Assembly (NCBI GenBank): GCA_039090855.1
Contig: CM077024.1
Coordinates: 61,527,594-61,591,593 of the forward strand
Direction: 5' to 3'
From: Macrothele yani
Taxonomy: Eukaryota; Arthropoda; Arachnida; Araneae; Macrothelidae
DNA: 64,000 nt
Shown here one piece after another: positions 36,290 through 46,735 of the stretch. A program made the position numbers and the translations under genes. Each line of letters opens with the position of its first letter. Position 1 is the first letter of the stretch. Under the pieces are notes generated by a model, which saw only the letters and a list, made by a program, of their open reading frames with translations, ran no database searches and was not told the DNA's origin.

Positions 36290-38178
36290 CACGACTTTTG
36301 TAAAAAAAGATCGTGCTTATGTTACCGGTTTGTCCGTCCGTCCACCTGTACCCACGATATCTCTGCAACTATTAGTCCGATTTGAAAAATTATTTTAGCA
36401 TTGGGAAGCGTGAAATATGCGAATAATGATCTTTCATTTCGGTTTTTTTACGATGTACAATTTCGCCGCTAGAGGGCGTAGATGCAGATGATGTCGAATT
36501 CAAAAATACGTTTTATTCCACATATTTGCTTCTAAACATCCGATTGAAAAAATTATTTTATCTTTCAATTCCATTTATGACTAAGAGTATTTTAGATATA
36601 GTTACTTTTTTTCAAATTACTCACAGATTTTCCGCTAGGGGGCGTAAAAGCAAATTGCATTTTTCCCGATAACTCTTCTTCTAAAACTCCGATTTGAAAA
36701 ATGTTTTGTTCAGCGGATACACCTCGTGATGGAAACTCGTTTGCATATAATTTCAAATTTTTGGTAAAAAATACTTTTACAACCAGGGGGCGTAAGTGTT
36801 AATTTTTGCTTCTGATGTATTTGCCATAATATCTGAGCTTCTAAAATATTGATTGAAAAAATTCTTTCGTGGACTGATGCCACTCACATCAATAAACATT
36901 TTCGCAATATTGTCTTCTTAAAATATTCCACAGTTTCTCCGCTAGGGGCGTAGATGTATATCTTATTTTTGTCAGTATCTCTACTTGTAAGAGTCCGATT
37001 TGAAAAATTCCTTTTTTGTTGGATAGCGTTTTCAGTGTGACATGTTTTCCATATAATTTCAAAATTATCAAATAATTCGTAGACTTTCCGCTAGGGGGCG
37101 TAAAGGCAAATTGCTTTTTCCCCTATATCACTGCTTCTAAATCTCCGATTTCAAAAATTCTTTCTGCACCGGACACAGTTCCTGACGGGAAATCGTTTGC
37201 ACATAATTCATAATTTTGGTAAAAAATGGTTTGGCCACCAGGGGGCGTAAATCTTAATTTCCGCTTCTGATGTATTTACAGCAAAATATGAGCTTTTAAA
37301 TTATCGATTGAAAAAAACGCCGTTTGTAGAACGATACTACTCATATCGACAAACCTTTTAGGAACATGTTCTTCTTGAAATAATGCATGCTTTCTACGCC
37401 AGAGGGCGTAGATATATATCTTGTTTCTGTCAATATCTCTAATTCTAGGAGTTCGATTTGAAAAAATTCCTTCTTTGTTGGATAGTGTTTCCGATGCGAA
37501 ATGTTTTTCCTATAAATTCAAAATTTTCATGTGAATAACAGACTTTCCGCTATGGGACACAAAGGTAAATTGCGTTTTCTGCGTTATTACTGCTTCTACA
37601 ACTCCGATTTGAAAACTTCTTCCTGTATCGCATATAAAACCTGATAGAAAATATTTTTCACATAATTTCTAATGTTTCGTAAAGTATGGTTTGGCCACCA
37701 GGGGGCATAAGTGTTATTTTCTGCTTTTGATGTATTTGTAGCAAAATCTGGGCTCCTGAAAACTCGAATAATTTTTTTTTCTTGAACCGTTACAACTCAT
37801 ATGGAAAAACCTTTTGAGAATACTTTCTTCCTGAAATAATGCATGGTTTTCCCACCAGGGGACGTAAAGCCACATCTTATTTTTGTCGATGTCTCTGTTT
37901 CTAAGAGTCCGATTTGAAAAATTCTTTCTGTGTTGGAGAGCGTTTTCGGTGCGAAATGTTTCTCATATAAATTCATGTGTTTCTTAACGCACAAGTCTTC
38001 AATCAGAGGGCGTAAGCTCACGATTCCTTTTACAGCAATATCTGAGGGATTAAAAACCCGATTGAAAAACTTATATCTTCCGTCAGATACTATTGTTTTT
38101 CATACCGGTTCCACTGACTTTGAATAGCTTTGATAAATTTAATTTGCGTCAGAACGGATTCAAAAGACGTGCTTATTA
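36290..38178 (+). repeat. 1.9-kb element of eleven ~150-bp units with CTCF-like cores (copy 2)
   Basis: Cores lie at about 36464, 36630, 36782, 36938, 37087, 37233, 37395, 37547, 37693, 37850 and 38001. Three unit types alternate: A (TCCGCTAGGGGGCGTAA), B (GGCCACCAGGGGGCGTAA) and C (core followed by TAGATRTATATCTT). A, B and C each recur at about 451-460 bp, giving three trimers and a terminal unit on each side. Most units hold TCCGATTTGAAAAATT. The ends carry GCACGACTTTTG and AAAAGACGTGC. The copy is inverted relative to 17922-19788 and about as long (1889 versus 1867 bp). Confidence 0.87.
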
Positions 38179-38228
38179 CACCCGAAAATCCGGTGTCATC
38201 TTTCTTGTTCGATACTGTCGTTGTCTGC

Positions 38229-38659
38229 TAGAGCGCTTTCACCATAAACGGACTTGAACACAATACCATGATAATAAAAACGCTGCAATCTTCCATTGCA
38301 TGATTGAAAAATCCTCTTTTCCTTAAAGCTTCGCAAAATCTAATTACATTTGTCTTAATGAAAATCCAGTGATTATAAGGTTTTTCTTCTGACTCCTTCA
38401 AACCACTTGAAAAAGGCAGCTTCCGCATCGCTGTGAATTCCGTCTCGAAACATTTTCATTTCAGAATTCGACAAACCCCTACTGACTGAACTTTCTTTTC
38501 AATTCATCCTTGTTTTTCAAAACTGCAGAAAGACAATTTTGGTGAAATATCAAACTTTTTCGCAACTTCAATTTTTTTAATTCCTCCATTTTCCACTAAA
38601 CCGATTGTTTCGATTTTCTCACCGAGCGTTTAAGTTTTACGCTGATTGAAAGCCATCAT
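38229..38659 (-). pseudogene. Pogo/Tigger transposase, N-terminal fragment
   Basis: On the minus strand near 38659 the reading is MAFNQRKT, stop, TLGEKIETIGLVENGGIKK and IEVAKKFDIS, then in shifted frames MKMFRDGIHSDAEAAFFKWF and RKRGFFNHAMEDCSVFI. This is the CENP-B-type HTH pair of pogo/Tigger transposases. Several frameshifts and stops are present. It ends against the 1.9-kb array element at 38178. Confidence 0.7.
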
Positions 38660-39484
38660 CTTTCAGTTAAGCACACAGCACACAGATTGAGCAACTGAGA
38701 AATCAAAGTCCAAGTGTGACCACCATCATTCGTTGTTGCCTAAGTGAATTCACTTCAACAACACCCGTTGATGAAGGTTGGGGCTGACATGTCCAAACCA
38801 AAAAGGGATCTCAGTCAGGAATTGCCTTGCTAGCGAGAAATCACTTACTCAGTGTCCGGGATCACACAGACAGGTCGGCTGCAACGTTATTAAAAAGCGC
38901 AAATGGGAGAGGATAAAAGATTGCATTTTATTACGAGATGAGAGGAAGTAGAAAATAAACAGAAACGTTCTTGTGCCCAAATGAACTGACCTGTCTGCAA
39001 AGAAAACTTTGGGGTGCTGCACGTAATCCTTATATTTCCTGTGAAAAAAGAATGGGTAATCTTCCTGAATGCCTGAATGCCACTTAATTTTTTGCTGATA
39101 ACGTGCTGAATTTCGATATGTGCCGTATATCCAAAATTTGTTTTTCGTAATATGGGTTTAAAATAACAAGGGAGAACACATCATTAAGTTCAAGTGATAC
39201 GTAAAGCTTCGGTTAATGCGGAACTTCGAGCCGTTTATATAGAGAGTAGTGGCCAAAATTGGGGAAAACATTTGGAAATAGTGTATTGTTGAGGTTTAAT
39301 GGCTCATAACACTACTTTTTTTTTAATTAATACCATAAAATTATTTATCAATGGAGAGATAATTTTATCAACAATGTAATGCAATAACTTTTATGAAGGT
39401 ATTTTTTATTAGAACAGCAGTAATAAAGAAGAAAAGTGAAACACATAGAAAAAATGAGATAAACAAAAATTCTCACCGCGTCAG

Positions 39485-40195
39485 TTAATACTTATTTGGG
39501 TAACCTACGGCCTTACAACGCCTTCCCATGGAGTGAACTAAGTTTTTTAGTGCTGCAGCTGTTATAATGTGAAACCAAGATTGAATTATTGCTTCTATTA
39601 ACTGGGTTTTATTGCTGGGTTGCTCCTGACTAACAAGTTTTTTTAATCGGCTCCATAGGTGTTCGATGGGGTCAAGGTCTGGGCTATTCCCAGTCCATTC
39701 CAGCAGTGGAATATGATTATCTTGAAACAACATTTTGCACACAGCAGCAACAGGACATGGAGCTGAATCCTATTGAAATATAAATGCTTCATTATCTTGG
39801 AAACGATCACGTGCGGAAGGCTTCAATTTGAGCTCAAGTATTTCATTAATGTATTTTTGGCCATTTATATTCCCATTAATCACGCAAATTCTGCCCGCAC
39901 CTCTTGATGTCATACAACCCCAGATCATAACACTAACTGGATGTTTTACGGCAGAAGATTTGCATTCTGAATGCAATCAGGATGCAAATCTTCTCCGATT
40001 CTTCTCCTTACGTATTTAATGCCATCGCTACCAAACAGGGAGATTTTGGTCTCATCACTCCAAATAACACTGTCCCATTGTTCCACTGTCCAGTTAACAT
40101 GGGTTTTAGCCCAGTTTAATCTTTTCAACCTTTGTTTGAGAGATAAAAATGGCGTTTTTCGTGAATTTCTAGAGATGCTTGTTTATTAGGTTCAA
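39485..40195 (-). pseudogene. Tc1-family transposase (DD34E), 5' truncated
   Basis: VIWSDETKISLFGSDG carries the first D and SPDLDPIEHLWSRL the E. The second D is in DSAPCP just after a stop, with 34 residues to the E. The protein ends GRRCKAVGYPNKY at 39485. A short duplicated inverted segment (about 39956-39995, AGAAGATTTGCAT with its complement) interrupts the middle. The N-terminal HTH region is missing and no TIRs were found. Confidence 0.78.
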
Positions 40196-40207
40196 CTATC
40201 CTTTTCA

Positions 40208-40998
40208 CATAAATGGATGGATCACACCAACACGTAAGACAATACGTCAGCGAAGTGTGCGCTATAAATCAAGCAGAACTGTATTCGAATGAGAATCGCA
40301 ATGGGCAAAATGAATGATCTGAGCGATTTTGATAGCGACATGATAGTTGGCGCCAAGAGTGTCTTTTCAAACATCTGTGTAACAGCCGGGATTTTTTGGG
40401 TTGGGGGACTTCCACGCATAACGGTTGCAAGAGTTTACCGTGAATTGTGCGACGCAAAAATTTTCAGCAATCGGCGCGATCTTGCGGACGAAAGGAGCTA
40501 AACAGGTAGTGGATCAGAGGGTATCAAAGAACACGGGAGACATGGTCGTACTCCGGTGCAGCCCACCTGCGACATGGTCCAATATGTGGGGCTTTCGGAA
40601 ATAACTCTTGGCACAACAAATATTAAATGAATTCTGCAATTGTTTGCTAGGTTGTGGTCGGTTTATTGGCTGACATGATTCTCGCCATATCCCCTCTGAT
40701 CCACCAGCTGCGTTCGTCCACAGGATCTCCGATTGCTTTAAAGATTTGTGTACACACCACTGACTGTTAGCCCTTGCTAGTTGTGCGTGAAAAGACCTGA
40801 AAGACGGTCTGTCCATTTGCGAGTTGCATGAACCGGCGCACGTGGCGCTAGCTATGCTGCCATGTTCAAAGTCGCACAGATCTCTCGTTTTGCTCATTCC
40901 TTTTCTCATTCGAGCCTTACGCTCGAAGAGCTGGTCAACCCAATTTACACTGTCGTAACGTGCCGTTCAACGTGTTGGATGCATAAATTTAACTACAC
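40208..40998. repeat. Two Tc1 5' halves in opposite orientation
   Basis: Plus-strand frame 40289-40501 reads MGKMNDLSDFDSDMIVGAKS and minus-strand frame 40909-40514 reads MRKGMSKTRDLCDFEHGSIA; both are Tc1 HTH N-termini. Outside them lie CACACCAACACGT (40226) and, inverted, ATCCAACACGTTG (about 40980). The catalytic halves are absent. The arrangement is two 5' halves facing each other, a fold-back derivative. Confidence 0.65.
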
Positions 40999-41142
40999 AG
41001 CAAACTGCTGAAATGCAGTTTGCTGTCTACCTTTCTTGAAAAAGTTATCTGGTTGATGCGCGAAAGCTAGAAAACTTTTATTTGTATTTTACGCCAAGAA
41101 ATTCGGATCATTAATATGGTTACGCTATTTTGAGTATAGTTA
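40997..41142. repeat. Dispersed repeat with a 12-bp perfect hairpin at its start
   Basis: ACAGCAAACTGC and GCAGTTTGCTGT (40997-41008 and 41015-41026) form a hairpin with a 6-base loop. From 41016 the sequence CAGTTTGCTGTCTACC...CTTGAAAAAGTTATCTGG matches 63308-63431 over about 125 bases. Confidence 0.75.
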
Positions 41143-41149
41143 GTGTACA

Positions 41150-42515
41150 GTTCCTACTTATTAATCAAATCTTGTCAAAAAAAAATTTTATTATTCATCT
41201 TGTCAATGTCTCAATAATTATTATTAGATATAAAAAATCTTAAGGAGATAAGAAAATTGCTCTTTAAGTCATTGATGTTTGGGTATCGATTCAATGCTAT
41301 TAATATCCGTAATGACCTTTCTTTCTACTCGCTTTCTCGCGCAGGCCTTGAAATGGCTGCCAATATTGTAAAACCAAACGTAATGCAATTCTGCAAAGGG
41401 AATAAAGCAGCTCGAAATTCTGAAGAAACAAAATCTCACACCTTGAAAAGCGATATCCCATTTATTAGAATGAGTTTTAACCAAGAAGACAAGATCACAA
41501 AATTGTAGCCACGGCATAGAATCACCAATGGCTTGAAAACATTCATTTTGAAAAGAGCAAGATCCTTTACTTAAGCAGGAAAAGCGGAACGTCGTAAAAA
41601 AGACAAAAGAAAGAAAGAAAAGAACTCGATTTACGGCCTCACAACCCAAGCAGGTACAAATGAAAATAACATGAAAATAAGGAGGTACAAATGAAAATAA
41701 CACATCTGAGAAAAGCTGAAAAAAGAATAAGCCTCCTCGATGGCTGAGCAGTCAGAAGCCCTGCCATCCGGCAATTCACCCCCTACTCCCGAACTAGATA
41801 AAGTAGAATGCCCTTTACCTGTGAGCTATTGCAGTGTAAACTCAAACATTTGTCGGAATTAAAATCCTTTCTAGTTTTATTTAATTTATTTATTTTCGAG
41901 CTTTTTCAGATGCTTTAGGACTCACTCGATAAAAACAGCATACATATTTAAATTAAAAAATCTTGGTTCAAGCTAATAGCACCAGAAAGGATCAATCGTT
42001 CCTTAATTATTTTATTTTGTTCACTATATTTGGCAGCTAGTTTTTAAAACAAAGCCTTCGTAACAAAATTAGGATCATTTTGTATAGGTTTAAAGATTGT
42101 TTTTTCAAGTTCTGCCTCTGAAATCGTGTAGAAACAAAGATCGCTGCAGATACTGACAGCATCAGATGGATATCCAAAAAACAACTTATTTAATGGGTTG
42201 CACCTTTTTCCCTTTTATATCTTTTTTTTACAGCTTCGAAGATCAACAGCAACCGCAAAAGGAAAATAACGTGGGAAATATTAAGAACATAAAATAGAAA
42301 TCTTCTTCCTTTTTAAATATATTATGATTTCATAAACAACACGTTGTTTGAATGTTTAACCAATTGTTTCCTGTATCAACCTAAATGCTCACTAAATAAA
42401 ATCCATCAATTCTAACTTCCATTTCATCCGTGAAAAATTTCTTCAATTTTTCTAGAGAAAGATACTGTGAGAAATGACTCATATTCACCACTTACTGGAG
42501 GATATAAGAAAAAAT
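41150..42515. other. AT-rich spacer, nothing recognised
   Basis: Open frames at 41257-41508 (plus) and 41269-41703 (minus) overlap each other and show no known domain. A tRNA-like GATGGCTGAGCAGTCAGAAG stretch near 41740 lacks a B box. Confidence 0.4.
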
Positions 42516-42520
42516 TATTT

Positions 42521-42690
42521 GGATGTTTAAATTTATCCATATATATGGACGGTAAGGTCAGGTGATGCGTAACATCACAGGGATGTTTAATTTTATCCAT
42601 ATATATGTAAGGTCAGGTGATGCGTAACATCACAGGGATGTTTAATTTTATCCATATATATGTAAGGTCAGGTGATGCGCAACATTACAG
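42521..42690 (+). repeat. Three tandem 55-60-bp units at the 5' end of the RTE
   Basis: GGATGTTTAAWTTTATCCAT followed by ATATATG and GGTCAGGTGATGCGTAACAT starts at 42521, 42581 and 42636. The last unit runs straight into the RTE 5' UTR (CCTCTCCCTGACAAATGTC). The first unit has a 5-base insertion. Tandem 5' monomers of this kind may act as a promoter, but that is inference. Confidence 0.85.
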
Positions 42691-44233
42691 CCTCTCCCTG
42701 ACAAATGTCAGCCCCGCCTTCTCGTGGTACATCCTGTTCCCACTAAAGGAGCTCTGACGACCGCCAATAGCGGTATAACTATGCCATCGGGATTAGAGGA
42801 AATGCTATCCCACACTCACCAACCCGCTTGGCCAGCGTGGTGAGTTATGGCCAAACCCCTCCAAAATGACTCTACAACTTAAATCTTGGCCCTCAGTCTC
42901 CGGCAGCTGGAATGTATCTGGCCAAGGCAGCGGCCAGTGCGACATGAAGGCAGAGGGTGCTAAGAATCCCCGGAGGAGCGGACTAGGCTGCCATCTGATG
43001 CTGACCTTGGCTACGTATAATGGACGCTCCCTGTCTTCTGATTCAAGGCTTCTTGAATTGGAAGAGGAACTACAAAGGATCAAGTGGGACATCGTCGGGC
43101 TAAGTGAGGTAAGGAGAAAAGGAGAAGATTTCATTGAACTGAAAAGTGGACATCTCTTCTACTATCGTGGGACAGATACTGGCAGAACTAGTGGTGTTGG
43201 ATTTATAATAAACAAGAAACTGAAGGATAAAGTTGTAGAAGTTGAAAGTTCCTCTGACAGAGCTGCACAACTCGTTATCCAACTCTCGAGAAGATACAAG
43301 GCTCAGATTATTCAAACTTATGCACCCACCACAAGTCATCCTGAAGAAGAAATTTAAAACTTTTATGAGGAAATTCATCATCTAAATAATAAAGGTAAAC
43401 AGCGCTTGAAGATAATTATGGGAGATTTCAATGCAAAAATAGGGCAACGACAACAGAATGAAACTTCAGCAGGTAAATTCGGTCACGGCAACAGAAACCA
43501 GCGTGGAAATACTCTCGTAGAGTTTGCAGAGGCAGAAGGGTTTTTCATCTTGAACTCCTTTTTCAAGAAAAAGCCACACAGGAAATGGACATGGAGACAT
43601 CCAAATGGGACGACAAGTGAAATTGATTTTATTATGTGTAACAAAACATTGTTCATAGAAGACTGCAGTGCGCTAAACAAGTTCAACACAGTTAGTGACC
43701 ATAGATTGGAAAGATGTAAGATGCCCCTCAACACTAAACTCGAACGTGGCAAGCTGATAAGACAAACAAAATGTATTGACATAACCAAACTTAAAAAACA
43801 CCATAAGGCCTTCAAGTTGGAACTGAAGAACAGATTCTCTGCTTTAGAAGGCCTAACATCCGAAGAAGTGGATATTTCTGAAGTTAACAGAAAAGTAACC
43901 AAAGCTCTTATGGAAACAGCAACAAAATTAGCTGGGTCTAAGAACAAGTTGCATGTGCACAAATTATCAGGAAAAACAAAAATGTTGATGCAAAAAAGAA
44001 TAGAGATGAGGACAACTAAAGAAGATGTGACTTCCAAAGTGGAATATATAGAGCTATGCAAGACAGTACGAAAACGTATCGCTCAAGACGTAAGGAAATT
44101 CAACTGTGAACTAGTAAGGAAAGCAATTAAAAACAACGAAAGCCTAAAGATAGCTGTAACGTACCAGGAGATGTGACGTACCTACCTGAAGGGCGCACAC
44201 GAGATAAAGGCAGATAGGAATCAGAATAAAAAG

Positions 44234-44303
44234 TCCGCGTAGCTCAATTGGTAGAGTGACTTATTCCAGAATGAGGGGATCCGGGTTCGAATGCTGGCGT
44301 GGA
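44234..44303 (+). ncRNA. tRNA-like SINE head, unit 1
   Basis: A 70-base cloverleaf-like sequence: TCCGCGT pairs with GCGTGGA, A box AGCTCAATTGGTAGAGT, B box GGGTTCGAATGCT (C to G change). The anticodon stem closes a loop of only 6 bases (TCCAGA), so it is not a working tRNA. RNA polymerase III transcription is possible. Confidence 0.7.
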
Positions 44304-44550
44304 TAAAAACGACGGAAAAATTTACTTCGTTGTAATGGCGCCAGAACTATCCGGATGACCCGACCGTTCAAAATCTCGCATTGGTGTGATGTTATTTCCC
44401 CACCGCGAGATAGGAAAAATAAGAGAATCCTTTCTCCAGCACTTCGAAAAAAAATAATAAGGGGGAGATGATTTAACGTACCAGGAGATGTGACGTACCT
44501 ACCAGAAGGACGCACACGACATGAAGGCAGATAGGAATCAGAATAAAAAG

Positions 44551-44620
44551 TCCGCGTAGCTCAATTGGTAGAGTGACTTATTCCGGAATGAGGGGATCCG
44601 GGTTCGAATCCTGGCGTGGA
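44551..44620 (+). ncRNA. tRNA-like SINE head, unit 2
   Basis: It is the same length as unit 1, with a perfect B box GGGTTCGAATCCT. The acceptor stem is complete. The body after it stops at a short T run (44641-44649), so this unit is 3' truncated. Confidence 0.72.
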
Positions 44621-45273
44621 TAAAAATGACGGAAAAATTTACTTTTTTTTATGTTTAATAGTCGTCGGGGACGACTTCCAAATATCTCGATCGCTTCTCG
44701 TTAGAGAGAGCTTCTATTCCGTTTTAAGAAGACATGCATCCTCTGCATCACTGCAAGGAGTGCCAGTCGCATAGCAACTGAACTCATTCACATCGTGCCG
44801 TTCCCATGGTTTCATGACTTCCTGTAACGGTGAATACGACAACCCACACTCCGCAGTGTACAAGTTAGGGTGTCCAGGTGCCCTATATGGGCCCGGTACC
44901 AAGGCCCATATTGTGGGCACGATACCCTCCTAAAGGGTCCACGCACAGTGAGGAAACAGGCAGCCGCAGCCGAATCCCCTCATTCCGGAATAAGTCACTC
45001 TACCAATTGAGCTACGCGGACTTTTTATTCAGATTCCTATCTGCCTTTATGTCGTGTGCATCCTTCTGTCAGGTACGTCACATCTCCTGGTACGTTACAT
45101 CATCTCCCCCTTTTTTTTTTTTTTTTTTTTCGAACTGCTGGAGAAGGGATTCTCTTATTTTTCCTATCTCGCGGTGTGGAAATAACATCACACCATTGCG
45201 AGATATTGAACGGTCGGGTCATCCGGATAGTTCGGGCGCCATTATAACGAAGTAAATTTCTCCGTCATTTTTA

Positions 45274-45343
45274 TCCACGCCAGGATTCGAACCCGGATCC
45301 CCTCATTCCGGAATAAGTCACTCTACCAATTGAGCTACGCGGA
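45274..45343 (-). ncRNA. tRNA-like SINE head, unit 4 (inverted)
   Basis: It is the inverse of unit 2 with the same 70 bases, followed on the minus strand by the full body down to about 45105. The partner unit 3 (44971-45020) retains only the 5' part of the tRNA-like sequence. Confidence 0.72.
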
Positions 45344-46164
45344 CTTTTTATTCTGATTCCTATCTGCCTTTATGTCGTGTGCGTCCTTCTGGTAGGTACG
45401 TCACATCTCCTGGTACGTTACATAGCAAAGGGACATTTCAGTAAGGGAAGAAAACAGATTATGGCCCTGAGAAAAGAAGATGGTTCTGTAACAAGAAATA
45501 GAGGCAAAATTTTGACAAGTGTGAAAGATTTCTACTCCAAATTATATGAAATGGATGATGCATGTACTCCAGACATCATGAAAGGTACCAGTGCCAGAGT
45601 TCTTCCAGTCTGTCAAACTTCTACACGGCTGTCAAACTTCTACATGAGTAGCTTCCCAACCAATCGGGTAAAGGGCTGTGTACGTCACCCGTTGGACACC
45701 GACGTGGTTGTTGCATATGTGTATATATACCATGATTACCCGAACTTATGGTTAAAAATTGTTTTTCATCTGAAGATGAGTTTTAGGAAACTTGAAAGAT
45801 CTCATGACTGTTACTTGTTCTTATATTACTGAATTCGTGTACTATAAAAATCATTGGAGCTCTGGTGAGTTTTATTGTTTCACTAGTATTGGATTCATTA
45901 ACGTGCACCCAGGAATTGCTGCCCTGGATTTAGAAGTAGTACAGTTCTTGTGGAGACGCGTTTTCGACATGACTTATTTCCTGATCTTAACATTTTAGAG
46001 ATTTCCTGGGTTACTGAAACAGCAATAAAGATGACATACATGAATTAGTATTTACATCATGTACTGTTAAATAAGTAATATTAAGAAAAATATTTAATAA
46101 CGTATGTAAAAGTGGTACATGGCGCCACTCCGAGCATGGCAAACTTGGAAGTTTTAGGAGAAAA

Positions 46165-46440
46165 GTGTAAATTACTTGTGCGAAGATGAGACCGGTATCC
46201 TCTTCCCCGAAGCTGCCATCAAAAGTTACTGCTTTGACCGAAGCTTCTTCTTTCATAGTATTTCTTTGTAGTTAGAACGTGCATCAATAATTATCTTCAG
46301 TGCATTATTTATTTTCAGTGAAGATATCCTGGCCATTTCTGATCTGATACCTTCTCTCAAAATGCCTGCTTTGAGTGAAATTTTGGTGATCTTTCGATCA
46401 TAAGCCATAGCTTCAGAAATGGTTCTTCCTGTCGTCTGAT
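46165..46440 (-). pseudogene. Unclassified coding-like remnant
   Basis: On the minus strand a frame reads TTGRTISEAMAYDRKITKIS, then LKAGILREGIRSEMARIS and KINNALKIIIDARSNYKEI, then a stop. A shifted frame continues EEASVKAVTFDGSFGEEDTG. The composition looks protein-like, unlike the surrounding spacer, but I do not recognise the family. It could be a decayed transposon or a pseudogene exon. Confidence 0.3.
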
Positions 46441-46601
46441 AAAAAAATGGTGCGTGAACTTATGTTTGTCAACTATTCGCTGGAGCGATTGAATTAGCTT
46501 TAAACACCGTCGATGCCAACTTTCCTCAGTCCTTTTTTGTTGGAAAGCTGAACAATGTTATTGGCAATCATTGTTCAAATGTTTGACTTGTGTCCACACC
46601 A

Positions 46602-46735
46602 GAGTCACAAACGAGACATGTGCGATGCGCTGGTTCTCTCCTTTTTCTGACACGAGTGAACCTAAACTAGGGACTGTTTATTTCTTACAACCCAGACATT
46701 AACGATGATCGTTGAACACTAAAACAAACAAAAAC
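46602..46735 (+). repeat. tRNA-derived SINE, 3' body fragment
   Basis: GGTTCTCTCCTTTTTCTGAC, AACCTAAACTAGGGACTG, CTTACAACCC and GATCGTTGAACACTAAAACA follow the block order of the 1765 and 6501 copies with many substitutions. Confidence 0.6.

Larger units (their letters stand above)
44160..45424. repeat. Inverted cluster of four tRNA-like SINE units
   Basis: The cluster starts GTAACGTACCAGGAGATGTG and ends with the exact inverse. ATAGC lies just outside both ends, a possible target duplication in the RTE. Two units point right (tRNA-like parts 44234-44303 and 44551-44620) and two point left (44971-45020 partial, 45274-45343). Each is preceded by GACGTACCTACC, CGCACACGA and AAGGCAGATAGG, and followed by a body with TTTACTTCGTT, GGCGCC and CGAGATAGGAAAAAT. 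A poly(A) or poly(T) run marks the body end (45110-45130). The centre (44650-44970) is unrelated and holds a short hairpin at 44879-44920. Confidence 0.85.
42691..45590 (+). mobile_element. RTE-type LINE, 5' half, split by a SINE cluster
   Basis: The 5' UTR (42691-42997) includes AACCCGCTTGGCCAGCGTGG, which is shared with the miniature copy at 60741. The protein region holds the AP endonuclease and the start of the linker to the reverse transcriptase. A SINE-unit cluster (about 44160-45424) interrupts it. The protein resumes after the cluster (GRKQIMALRKEDGSVTRNRG) and stops matching near 45590. The reverse transcriptase and 3' tail are missing here; an inverted RT fragment lies at 48.7-49.6 kb. 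Confidence 0.85.
42998..45590 (+). pseudogene. RTE LINE endonuclease region, one nonsense codon plus SINE insertion
   Basis: ATG at 42998 gives MLTLATYNGRSLSSDSRLLE; the open frame itself begins earlier at 42866. The endonuclease motifs are all present: TYNGRSL (N), GLSEVRRKG (E), IQTYAPTT (Y), IIMGDFNAKIG (D/N), WTWRHPNGTTSEIDFIM and VSDHRLERC (D/H). A TAA at 43355-43357 interrupts the frame; reading continues in the same frame as NFYEEIHHL. After KNNESLKIA the SINE cluster begins, and AKGHFSKGRKQIMALR continues at about 45426. The protein normally goes on into a reverse transcriptase, which is absent. Confidence 0.87.

Noticed and set aside
36290..38178. Regular ~150-bp units suggested a CRISPR array.
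   Set aside because: Units are far longer than CRISPR repeat-spacer units, the repeated part is most of the unit, the context is eukaryotic, and no cas genes are present.
17922..38178. The two inverted arrays as terminal repeats of one giant transposon.
   Set aside because: Each array has its own short inverted ends and is complete; the DNA between them is a mosaic of unrelated insertions.
41257..41703. Overlapping 83-aa and 144-aa frames as a host gene.
   Set aside because: Both strands are open over the same stretch, there is no recognisable domain and no sign of splice sites linking exons.
44234..44303. Functional tRNA gene.
   Set aside because: The anticodon loop has only 6 bases, the unit recurs with a conserved non-tRNA body, and the copies vary in the B box; a SINE-type module is more likely.
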